A DNA stretch of 31,332 bases, taken from CADCTM01 sp049671305 (lineage in GTDB: Bacteria; Cyanobacteriota; Cyanobacteriia; Cyanobacteriales; Coleofasciculaceae). Location: NCBI GenBank assembly GCA_049671305.1, contig JBATUR010000107.1:1-31332 (forward strand). The letters run 5' to 3'. A model generated the notes under the pieces. It had not been told where the DNA came from. It saw only the letters and a list, made by a program, of their open reading frames with translations, and made no database searches. Shown here one piece after another: positions 23,721-31,332 of this stretch. Position 1 is the first letter of the stretch; every line of letters begins with the position of its first letter. A program made the position numbers and the translations under genes.

Positions 23721-23911
23721 CATTTTCCCTTCAATTTAGAAGAGATAAACAGTCAAATTCAACCAGATTCAACATTTTCTTTTCAATTCAATAGAGAGGC
23801 AAACAGTCAGATTCAAAATTTTCCCTTCAATTCAATAGAGAGATAAACAGTCAAATTCAACCAGATTCAACATTTTCTTTTCAATTCAATAGAGAGATCA
23901 ACAGTCAGATT
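23721..23911. repeat. Composite repeat, about 97-bp period
   Basis: Two copies of a composite made of a longer half (starting ATTTTCCCTTCAATT at 23722 and 23818) and a shorter half (starting ATTTTCTTTTCAATTCAATA at 23774 and 23872). Each half contains AACAGTCA(A/G)ATTCAA. It fills most of the 277-bp gap between cheW and the MCP gene, inside the operon. Confidence 0.85.
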
Positions 23912-23994
23912 CAATTCACAACAGAGATAAACCTCGCATTGTGTACATCTCCTTACCCCTGCCAACTTATTAACCCTTAATGGTGCTTTGATTC

Positions 23995-26658
23995 ATGGTC
24001 AAGCAATTCAACACAACCAGTGGCGATAACCAAATTCCCAGCAACCTCAACTCAAACGGCGTTGCCAAAAACCGAGCTGAGCACACTCAGCCACCAGCCG
24101 GAACCAACACAACCCCACTCAAAACTGATACACCAAACTATTACCAAACCGCTCAAAAAAGCGAACATCAAACCACATGGTGGGGGCGCTTAAGCCTAAC
24201 CACCAAAGCCACAGCCTTAGCGATCGCCCTAGGCATCCTCCCAGTCCTTGCCATTAGCGGTACCAGCTATCTGGTTACCACACAAGCCCTCAAACCCGAA
24301 CTAATCAAAGACCAACAACAAGCCCAAAACCTCAGCAACCAACTTGCCCTCATCCTCATCCTAGGACTCGGCACAACTGGCGCTATGGCGGTATTTCTTG
24401 CCAAACTTCTAAAGCTTGGCACCATCACACCAATTTCCAACGCCACCACCGCCCTGGCAAAACTCCAAGCCGGAGAACTCAATAGCCGCCTTAGCATAGA
24501 AGGCAGTGATGAACTCGCCATCTTAGGGTCAAACATCAACCGAATTGCCGACCAAATCCAGACCCTAACCGCCGAAAAAAGATCTAACCTTGAGCAGATC
24601 CAGAACTACGCCGACACCCTATCTGCCGCTTCACGTGGCGATAGCCAATTCCTCTTCGAGCAAGCAGTACAAGCCGCCAAACAACAGCTAAAAGTAGACC
24701 GTGTAGTCATCTACGGCTTTGAACCCAACTTTAGCGGCAGCATCGTCGCCGAAGCCGTAGACCCAGGCTGGCCCCGCGCCCTAGCCGACCGGATCAGCGA
24801 TCCCTGCATACCAGGCAAACTGCTCGAAGAATATAAACAAGGACGAGTCGTTCCCACCAACGACGTTCGTGCCACCAACTATTCCCCCGCCCATATCCAA
24901 CTACTAACCAGACTGCAAGTCAAAGCCAACCTAGTCGTCCCCATTGTCGCCGCCGACAACCTGCTAGGACTCCTAGTCGCCCATCAATGTTCTGGCACTC
25001 GTACCTGGCAGGAAGACGAAATCAACTACCTGCAACAACTAGCCATACAAGTTGGACTCTCCCTCACCGGCGTCAGTCTCGCCGCTCAAAAAGACATCCA
25101 GGCTGAACGAGCTCAACAACTCAACGACATTATCTCCAGAGTCCGAGAATCCCTCAAACCAGAAGAAATTTACCACGCCGCCATTACAGGCATCCGCACC
25201 ATCCTCAAAACCGACCGTGCCGTTGTTTACCTGTTTGACGAAGACTGGCAAGGCAGCATCGTCGCCGAGTCTGTAGGTAGTAACTGGCCCAAAGCCCTTG
25301 GTGCCAACATCGCCGACCCTTGTTTTGCCGAACAATACGTTGAAAAATACAAACGTGGACGAGTCAAAGCGATCGAAAACATCTATGACGCCGGCTTAAC
25401 CAAATGTTACCTAGGACAACTTGAACCATTTAAGGTAAAAGCCAACCTCGTCGCCCCGATTTTAGTTGATGGTAAACTCTTAGGTCTTTTAGTCACCCAT
25501 CAATGTTCCAGCACTAGACCTTGGCAAGAATCTGATATAACCTTCTTCAAACAAGTCTCCATCCAAGTTGGCTTTGCCCTCGACCAAGCAGCACTCTTAG
25601 AACAGCGAGAACAAGCCCGGATCATCGCCGAAGTCGTATCCGAAGAACAACGCCGGGAAAAAGAAAGCCTGCAACTGCAACTGTTGGAACTCCTAAGCGA
25701 CATTGAAGGCGCAGCATCCGGCGACCTCACCGTGCGTGCCGATGTCACCACTGGCGAAATAGGCACCGTCGCCGACTTCTTCAACGCCGTCATCGAAAGC
25801 CTGCGGGGCATCGTCACCCAAGTTAAAAAAGCCGCCAACCAAGTTAACACCTCACTAGGAGAAAACGAAGGCGCAATTCGACAACTATCCGTCGAAGCCC
25901 TCCAACAGGCTCAAGAAACCACCCGCACCCTGGACTCAGTGGAGCAAATGACCCGCTCCATCCAAGATGTAGCCGAAAATGCTCGTCAAGCCGCCGCCGT
26001 GGCTCGTACCGCCTCCTCCACTGCCGAAGCTGGAGGAATCGCGATGGACCGCTCAGTACAAAACATCCAAAGACTGCGGCAAACGGTATCAGAAACCGCT
26101 AAAAAAGTCAAACGCTTAGGTGAATCTTCCCAACAGATTACCAAAGTCGTGTCCTTAATTAACCAAATCGCCCTGCAAACCAACCTGCTAGCCATCAACG
26201 CCGGCATTGAAGCAGCCCGTGCTGGAGAAGAAGGACAAGGCTTCGCCGTCGTTGCCGAAGAAGTCGGAGAACTCGCCGCCCGTTCCGCCGCTGCCACCAA
26301 AGAAATCGAAAAAATCGTTGAAAACATCCAACAAGGAACCTCAGAAGTTGTTGAAGCAATGGAACTGGGTACAGCCCAGGTAGTAGAAGGAACCCATCTC
26401 GTCGAAGATGCCAAAAAGAGTTTGACCCAAATTCTCGAAGTATCCCGGCAGATTGACACCCTAGTGCAATCAATTTCCAGCGCAACAGTATCTCAGGCAG
26501 AAACCTCTCAAGTCGTAACCGAACTAATGAAAGAAATAGCCTTAGTAAGTGAGCGTACCTCCAATTCCACCCGCCAAGTTTCCGGTTCTCTCCAAGAAAC
26601 CGTAGGCATTGCCCAGGAATTACAAGCAACCGTGAGAACCTTCAACGTTGGTGATTAG
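23995..26658 (+). CDS. Methyl-accepting receptor with two GAF domains (PixJ-like candidate photoreceptor)
   Basis: An 887-residue receptor. Two membrane helices (about 72-96 and 117-138), HAMP (about 139-195), GAF1 (about 215-355), GAF2 (about 388-530), a second HAMP-like part (about 562-616) and an MCP signalling domain (about 620-887) with the hairpin tip INQIALQTNLLAINAGIEAA and GQGFAVVAEEVGELA. GAF2 has DPCF with Cys443 and a second Cys471 exactly 28 residues on, the spacing of the two bilin cysteines in DXCF cyanobacteriochromes such as TePixJ, but the usual His after the second Cys is Tyr472. GAF1 has DPCI (Cys271) and Ala299-His300, so it lacks the canonical Cys. The tip has Gly757 where EVRxLA is usual. 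Bilin binding is possible for GAF2, unlikely for GAF1. Non-photochemical sensing is the alternative. Confidence 0.88.
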   Translation: MVKQFNTTSGDNQIPSNLNSNGVAKNRAEHTQPPAGTNTTPLKTDTPNYYQTAQKSEHQTTWWGRLSLTTKATALAIALGILPVLAISGTSYLVTTQALKPELIKDQQQAQNLSNQLALILILGLGTTGAMAVFLAKLLKLGTITPISNATTALAKLQAGELNSRLSIEGSDELAILGSNINRIADQIQTLTAEKRSNLEQIQNYADTLSAASRGDSQFLFEQAVQAAKQQLKVDRVVIYGFEPNFSGSIVAEAVDPGWPRALADRISDPCIPGKLLEEYKQGRVVPTNDVRATNYSPAHIQLLTRLQVKANLVVPIVAADNLLGLLVAHQCSGTRTWQEDEINYLQQLAIQVGLSLTGVSLAAQKDIQAERAQQLNDIISRVRESLKPEEIYHAAITGIRTILKTDRAVVYLFDEDWQGSIVAESVGSNWPKALGANIADPCFAEQYVEKYKRGRVKAIENIYDAGLTKCYLGQLEPFKVKANLVAPILVDGKLLGLLVTHQCSSTRPWQESDITFFKQVSIQVGFALDQAALLEQREQARIIAEVVSEEQRREKESLQLQLLELLSDIEGAASGDLTVRADVTTGEIGTVADFFNAVIESLRGIVTQVKKAANQVNTSLGENEGAIRQLSVEALQQAQETTRTLDSVEQMTRSIQDVAENARQAAAVARTASSTAEAGGIAMDRSVQNIQRLRQTVSETAKKVKRLGESSQQITKVVSLINQIALQTNLLAINAGIEAARAGEEGQGFAVVAEEVGELAARSAAATKEIEKIVENIQQGTSEVVEAMELGTAQVVEGTHLVEDAKKSLTQILEVSRQIDTLVQSISSATVSQAETSQVVTELMKEIALVSERTSNSTRQVSGSLQETVGIAQELQATVRTFNVGD

Positions 26659-26839
26659 TATGCTCGTCATTGGTTTAAAAAGTCATAGTCAACCGTATTA
26701 GAAGAAAGTTATTGGTCAAAACCAGACAAAAACCGAATCTAACAACCAATCCCAATGACTAATGACTAATAAACCAATGACTTCCAACCTCTAACCATCA
26801 TCTACCAATCATTAACAACCAACAATCATCATTTCTACC

Positions 26840-29800
26840 ATGTCACAAGACAAGGAACGTGAAATTCAGCTCCAGTTTCTCGAAGAAGCACAGGAGTATC
26901 TGGACACCATAGAATCAGTACTCCTAGGTTTAGCCGGAAACCAAATCAGCGGACAGCAAATGGATGCCGTCTTGAGAGCCGCACATTCAGTCAAAGGTGG
27001 CGCGGGGATGATGGGGTATGGAGCATTAAGTCAACTCGCTCACCGCCTAGAAGACTCCTTCAAAGTCCTAAAAGTCCAAAGAAATAGCATCGTCGTAGAT
27101 GGCGCCCTGGAAAGCCTGCTCCTAACAGGAGTAGACCGCCTGCGCCAAATACTCGTCCGTAACCGCCAAGGAACCAGCGTAGACGAACAGTGGCTAGAAA
27201 CCGAAGGTCACCCCGTCTTTGAAAAACTCAGAGACCGCCTGGGCGACCCTGTAGCCGACGACGCCAGCAGTATGCTGGGTTCTGACGAAGGCACCAACGT
27301 CGCCGCCCTACTATTTGAAACCGAAGTTGAAGGCTGCCTCGTCCGCCTAGAATCAGTATTAGCCGACCCAGCCACACCCTGCCTAGAAGAAGAAGTCTCG
27401 ATAATGGCTCAAGAGCTAGGCGGCTTGGGCGAAATGCTGCAACTAGAAGCCTTTACCCAACTTTGCGAATCTGTCATTTACCACTTGACAAACGCACCCG
27501 AAGCAGTGTGTGAAATCGCTAAACTCGCCCTCAACGCCTGGAGAAAATCCCAAGCCCTAGTCCTCGTCGGTCAAGTAGCGAGCCTACCCGCCGCCATCAA
27601 CTGGGAAAGTACAGCCACTCCACAAACCACGCCACGCTTATCCACATTTGAAGAAGACTGGCTGCAAGCACCAGAAACTAGCGACTTCGACTTTGGCGAG
27701 ACACCATCTGAACTCGATATCGAATCAGATCCCGCCTTCACACAACCTATCCCTCTCAGTGCCTCCGTTCCCCCTCCAGAACTAGAGCAAGAAACCCTAG
27801 ATGTTGAACCCGCAATAGCCCCCGACATCATAGAAATCCAACCTCTAACTCCCACACCTACTGAAGCAGTAGTCGAAAATCCCTACCCAGAAGTACTAGC
27901 CGAAGCCTTTGACCGAATTGAACTAGACGGGGAAACCATACCCGAACTCGTCACCGCCGATAATAGCCGTGAAAAAGTCGAAGCAACCGCCAACAGCTCA
28001 CTGTCAAAAACAGACAACGACGAAAACGAAGTTCCCGCTAACGACGTAGTTTGGCAAGAAGAGAAAAAACGCACCAAAACAGCTCCCCAAGCCGAGGGAC
28101 CAGAAAACTCTGTACGCATACCAGTACGACAACTAGACCGACTCAACGATTTGTTTGGAGAACTAACAATTGAACGTAACGGACTAAGCTTACACCTAGG
28201 ACGTTTACGCGGCTTGATTGAAAAACTGACCTCACGAGTCAGCAACCTCGAACAATCAAACATCGCCTTAAGAACCGCCTATGACACAGTAGCGACCCAA
28301 ACTGGCGGTAGACTAGAATCCTCTCAACCAAAAGAAGAAACCAAAAACCAGCCAAACTACCTAGCCCTGCAACCCTTTTCCACCTACGGCGACGGCTACA
28401 ACCACAACAATCGCTTCGACGCCTTAGAAATGGATCGTTACAGCGACCTACACTTGCTGTCAATGGAAGTGATGGAAACCATCGTCCAAATCCAAGAAGT
28501 CACCAGCGATATTAGCCTCAGCCTAGAAGACACCGACACAACTGCCCGTGAACTAAACCAAACCGCCAAACAACTGCAAACCAACCTCACCCGCGTGAGG
28601 ATGCGCCCCCTATCCGATTTAGTCAGTCGATTTTCCCGTGCCCTGAGAGATCTTTCTGTACAGTACGGCAAACAAGTCGAACTCAAAGTCTTAGGCAAAG
28701 GCACCCTCATCGACCGCAGCATTTTGGAGGCAATGAACGACCCCCTAATGCACCTAGTCCGCAACGCCTTCGACCACGGCATTGAACCGCCAGCAACCCG
28801 TATTGCCCAAGGCAAACCCGCCCAAGCCGTCATTGAAATCAAAGCTGCCCACCGAGGCAACCAAACCATGATCACCGTCAGCGACGACGGTAACGGCATC
28901 AACCTCAACAAAATCCGTGCCCGTGCCGAAGCAATGGGCTTAGATGCTGGACTCCTCGCCGCCGCCAGCGAAGACGAACTACTCTCACTAATTTTTGAAC
29001 CTGGTTTTAGCACCGCCGACCAAGTAACCGCCCTTTCTGGACGCGGTGTCGGTATGGACGTAGTTCGCAACAACCTCAAACAAATCCGAGGCGATATCCG
29101 CGTCGATACTCAACCAGGCAAAGGCACAACCTTCACCCTGACAGTACCCTTTACCCTCTCCGTCGCACGAGTTTTGCTCGTGGAAAGTAACGGAATGCTC
29201 CTCGCCTTTCCCACCGACGTTATCGAAGAAATGCTGTTACTGCAGCAAGAACAAGTCCTAACAACACCAGGCAGCGAAGTCCTAAGCTGGCAAGGAGAAA
29301 TGGTTCCCCTAATTCGCTTAGGAGCAAATTTAACCTTCTACTGCCCCCGCCGAGTATCAAACTTAGAAGGTGTACCTAGCATAAGTGAGCCAACCGTACT
29401 AATGATTAGTCAAGGCGAGCAACTGCAAGGCATTCAAGTAGACCGCTGCTGGGGAGAAAGAGAAGTCGCAATTCGCAAAATCGAAGGTCCCCTCGCCATG
29501 CCTCCAGGTATGAGTAGTGCTTGCGTCCTGGGAGATGGCAAAGTCGTCCCCCTCGTTGACGCCAGTGCCCTGCTACGTTGGATCAAAAGTACAACTCAAC
29601 CTGCTCGAAACAAAAACGTGAGGCGCACTATTACAGACGCCCCCAATAACACCCCAACCTCAACAACCGAGCTTAAAGAAGTCGAATCTTTTGCCTACAA
29701 AGACAGCCCACCAAGAGCGATTCCTATCAGCAAAAAAGACACAATTCTGGTTGTTGATGACTCAATCAACGTCCGTCGCTTTTTAGCCTTAGCCTTAGAA

Positions 29801-30139
29801 AAAGCAGGCTATTTGGTAGAACAGGCAAAAGATGGTCAAGACGCCGTTGAAAAACTACTTGGAGGATTAGCAGTAAAAGCCGTTATTTGTGACATTGAAA
29901 TGCCTCGCCTCGATGGCTATGGCTTCTTAGCACGAATCAAATCCGATTCCAGATTCAGCACCTTACCAATTGCTATGCTAACCTCTCGTAGTGGAGACAA
30001 ACATCGCCAACTAGCAATGACTCTAGGCGCTGCTGCCTATTTTTCCAAGCCCTACAATGAGCGGGAGTTACTAATAACTCTCAAACAATTAATTACAGAA
30101 AATCCACAAGAAGCACCTGTACCTATAGGTGTAGGGTGA
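26840..30139 (+). CDS. cheA: Hybrid histidine kinase CheA with C-terminal receiver (PixL/HmpE type)
   Basis: A 1099-residue kinase. HPt domain at 1-110 with phospho-acceptor His49 (AAHSVKGGAG), an acidic Pro/Glu-rich linker (about 260-415), a dimerisation region (about 420-600), an ATPase domain with N-box HLVRNAFDHG (His638, Asn642), VSDDGNGI and GRGVGMDVV, a CheW-like P5 domain (about 770-930), and a receiver (966-1090) with VVDDS, phospho-acceptor Asp1018 (CDIEMPRLDG) and YFSKPY. Every catalytic box is intact. It joins the CheW/MCP array, takes signal from the receptor and phosphorylates its own receiver and the CheY-like proteins upstream. The gap after the MCP gene holds only ATGACTA-type short repeats. 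There is a single HPt domain, unlike the multi-HPt ChpA. The ATG lacks a clear ribosome-binding site. Confidence 0.92.
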   Translation: MSQDKEREIQLQFLEEAQEYLDTIESVLLGLAGNQISGQQMDAVLRAAHSVKGGAGMMGYGALSQLAHRLEDSFKVLKVQRNSIVVDGALESLLLTGVDRLRQILVRNRQGTSVDEQWLETEGHPVFEKLRDRLGDPVADDASSMLGSDEGTNVAALLFETEVEGCLVRLESVLADPATPCLEEEVSIMAQELGGLGEMLQLEAFTQLCESVIYHLTNAPEAVCEIAKLALNAWRKSQALVLVGQVASLPAAINWESTATPQTTPRLSTFEEDWLQAPETSDFDFGETPSELDIESDPAFTQPIPLSASVPPPELEQETLDVEPAIAPDIIEIQPLTPTPTEAVVENPYPEVLAEAFDRIELDGETIPELVTADNSREKVEATANSSLSKTDNDENEVPANDVVWQEEKKRTKTAPQAEGPENSVRIPVRQLDRLNDLFGELTIERNGLSLHLGRLRGLIEKLTSRVSNLEQSNIALRTAYDTVATQTGGRLESSQPKEETKNQPNYLALQPFSTYGDGYNHNNRFDALEMDRYSDLHLLSMEVMETIVQIQEVTSDISLSLEDTDTTARELNQTAKQLQTNLTRVRMRPLSDLVSRFSRALRDLSVQYGKQVELKVLGKGTLIDRSILEAMNDPLMHLVRNAFDHGIEPPATRIAQGKPAQAVIEIKAAHRGNQTMITVSDDGNGINLNKIRARAEAMGLDAGLLAAASEDELLSLIFEPGFSTADQVTALSGRGVGMDVVRNNLKQIRGDIRVDTQPGKGTTFTLTVPFTLSVARVLLVESNGMLLAFPTDVIEEMLLLQQEQVLTTPGSEVLSWQGEMVPLIRLGANLTFYCPRRVSNLEGVPSISEPTVLMISQGEQLQGIQVDRCWGEREVAIRKIEGPLAMPPGMSSACVLGDGKVVPLVDASALLRWIKSTTQPARNKNVRRTITDAPNNTPTSTTELKEVESFAYKDSPPRAIPISKKDTILVVDDSINVRRFLALALEKAGYLVEQAKDGQDAVEKLLGGLAVKAVICDIEMPRLDGYGFLARIKSDSRFSTLPIAMLTSRSGDKHRQLAMTLGAAAYFSKPYNERELLITLKQLITENPQEAPVPIGVG

Positions 30140-30172
30140 ATCGATTGAATAGACTTTTTGCATGAATTAATT

Positions 30173-30197
30173 TTCAAAACTAATAATTAGTTTTGAA
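30173..30197 (+). terminator. Hairpin after cheA
   Basis: TTCAAAACTA (30173-30182) pairs perfectly with TAGTTTTGAA (30188-30197), 34 bases after the cheA stop. It is AT-rich and lacks a T-tract, so it might end the operon only weakly or serve as a 3' stabilising stem. Confidence 0.4.
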
Positions 30198-30375
30198 GCC
30201 CTACTTTACCATTTATGCAATATGTTAATGGGTGCTTCTTCAAGAGGCGAGAGCAGATTCATAAATTAAGGTATGTATTTACCAAGACACAGAAATGCTT
30301 TCTCTTCTTCAGTGTCGAGAATTCTAGTTGTTTCAACTAACCCGCAACTCAAGAATTGCCAATTAAATTAGCTTT

Positions 30376-31074
30376 ATGTCTGTTTTTTCTCCTCTAACCT
30401 CTAGACGCTTCAGTAATCGTAAAGTCAAGCCAACTCAACAAATCATTGTGTTTCGCTTGAGAAACGAAGGTTTTGCCCTACCGATTCGTGCTTCACTCAA
30501 AGTTATCCCACTAGGCGAAGTTTTTGGTGCACCCCAGGCTACTGGGGTAGGACTAACACTTTATCAAGAGCAAGAACTACTGGTCATAGACATCGGAAAG
30601 CGAATTTTTAGAAGTGTCGTAACAACTAAAACACTATCTGGTAATGATTTATCTAAAACACTATCTGGTAATGATTTAGATAAATCATCATCTAGTAGTG
30701 ATTTATCTAAAACACTATCTGGTAATGATTTAGATAAATCATCATCTAGTAATGATTTATCTAAATCACTATCTGGTAATGATTTAGATAAATCGCTGCC
30801 ATCATTGGGAACAATTGAAGGAAGCTATTTGTTGATTGTACAGAGTTCTACTCGCAAGCTCATTGGTTTACCGCTTTTGGAGCCACCTTTCTTGCAGCGT
30901 GTACCTGAGTCCGCATTTGCCCCTTTAACATCGGACTATCTAGCTTACGGCACAATTCAATGTGTCAGCGCCCTGATTATTCAAGGCAACGAGCAACCAC
31001 CTTTATTTTTACTTAACCCAGATCAATTAGTTCAGCCCCAGTCAGCCTTACCCCCAACCCGTGACGAATATTGA
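30376..31074 (+). CDS. Divergent CheW-like protein with a tandem-repeat insertion
   Basis: A 232-residue protein. The N-terminal part (about 20-80: QQIIVFRLRNEGFALPIRAS, then KVIPLGEVF and LLVIDIGKRIF) and the C-terminal part (about 148-225: GSYLLIVQSSTRKLIGLPL, then FLLNPDQLV) together make one CheW fold. The two halves are separated by a repeat stretch of about 60 residues (85-144) where normal CheW has a short loop. It follows the cheA gene by 236 bp on the same strand, behind a weak hairpin, and is probably an accessory adaptor for the same array or for another CheA. The ATG at 30376 has no obvious ribosome-binding site. Confidence 0.72.
   Translation: MSVFSPLTSRRFSNRKVKPTQQIIVFRLRNEGFALPIRASLKVIPLGEVFGAPQATGVGLTLYQEQELLVIDIGKRIFRSVVTTKTLSGNDLSKTLSGNDLDKSSSSSDLSKTLSGNDLDKSSSSNDLSKSLSGNDLDKSLPSLGTIEGSYLLIVQSSTRKLIGLPLLEPPFLQRVPESAFAPLTSDYLAYGTIQCVSALIIQGNEQPPLFLLNPDQLVQPQSALPPTRDEY
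30628..30789 (+). repeat. Six 27-bp in-frame tandem repeats in the CheW-like gene
   Basis: 27-bp units encode a 9-residue unit, K(T/S)LSGNDL(S/D), alternating with KSSSS(S/N)DLS. Six units cover residues 85-138, and a broken seventh (KSLPSLG) follows. Units 2-3 and 4-5 are nearly identical 54-bp pairs, pointing to duplication of pairs. The period keeps the frame. Confidence 0.9.
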
Positions 31075-31235
31075 AGTAAGCCAAGAAAGCCAGCACAGGC
31101 GATCGCTTATCCCGTCCAGTTCTTCTATTTCTAACTAATTGCTAAGATAGTTCAATTGCGCGACTCGATTACAGTCCAAGTAACCGTCATGCGTCGTAAT
31201 ATTATCTTTACATTATCCACTTAACTACTACTGCA

Positions 31236-31332
31236 ATGAGCGACCTGCGACTTGACGATGAGCGGGTAGCGCCTATTAATCCTAGCAATCATCCCCACCC
31301 CTTGGCGCTCTTGACTCCGTTGCCTCTAACTC
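31236..31332 (+). CDS. 5' end of an unidentified gene, cut by the window edge
   Basis: ATG at 31236 opens a frame that stays open to the window end (32 codons): MSDLRLDDERVAPINPSNHP, then HPLALLTPLPLT. The composition is GC-richer than the upstream gap and a HIP1 site lies at 31099. Too short to assign; may be a real gene start or chance. Confidence 0.35.
   Translation, partial: MSDLRLDDERVAPINPSNHPHPLALLTPLPLT

Noticed and set aside
25986..26629. Long minus-strand frames inside the MCP gene (and similar ones inside cheA)
   Set aside because: They are antisense shadows caused by C-ending codons of the real genes and have no motifs of their own.
26659..26839. Small gene between the MCP and CheA genes
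   Set aside because: The stretch consists of short AATGACTAATGACTA-type repeats and stops in all plus frames.

Overview
This window looks like cyanobacterial DNA. HIP1 octamers (GCGATCGC) occur, for example at 9898, 9964 and 31099. The protein families are typical of the phylum: long pentapeptide-repeat proteins, a PATAN-type (PatA-like) response regulator heading a CheY-CheW-MCP-CheA array, and a cellulose synthase with a PilZ domain. Short tandem repeats lie in almost every long gap. No rRNA, tRNA or CRISPR array was seen.

Layout. (1) 1-5.2 kb holds two GT2 glycosyltransferases, a membrane-anchored double rhodanese, and the decayed 3' end of a WecE/DegT-type sugar aminotransferase. This is probably the worn edge of a polysaccharide locus. 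(2) 5.4-9.4 kb holds two pentapeptide-repeat proteins and an unrecognised membrane protein. (3) 9.4-15.4 kb reads like a compact plasmid backbone: ParA with a ribbon-helix-helix partner and an operator-like repeat array, a HigB-type toxin with an unusual antitoxin, a small zinc-ribbon protein, three 30-bp iteron-like repeats, inverted repeats, and a winged-helix replication-initiator-like protein. Either a plasmid has integrated here or the whole window lies on a large plasmid. (4) 15.6-20.9 kb carries bcsB and bcsA. (5) 21.7-31.1 kb carries a pixGHIJL / hmp-pil type chemosensory operon for type IV pilus motility or phototaxis, followed by a divergent CheW-like gene with a repeat insertion.

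How the genes may work together (inference). The MCP-like receptor has two GAF domains that keep parts of the cyanobacteriochrome cysteine pattern. It would signal through CheW to the hybrid CheA, then to the CheY-like and PATAN regulators. BcsA/BcsB next door would make cellulose when c-di-GMP binds the PilZ domain. The cluster could therefore join directional movement to a sessile, cellulose-coated state.

The points most worth following are the cysteine pattern of the MCP GAF pair, the antitoxin whose usual HTH seems to have been replaced, the plasmid-like backbone beside the cellulose genes, and a four-armed palindromic repeat at 12.0-12.1 kb. All calls come from reading the sequence; no database search was run.
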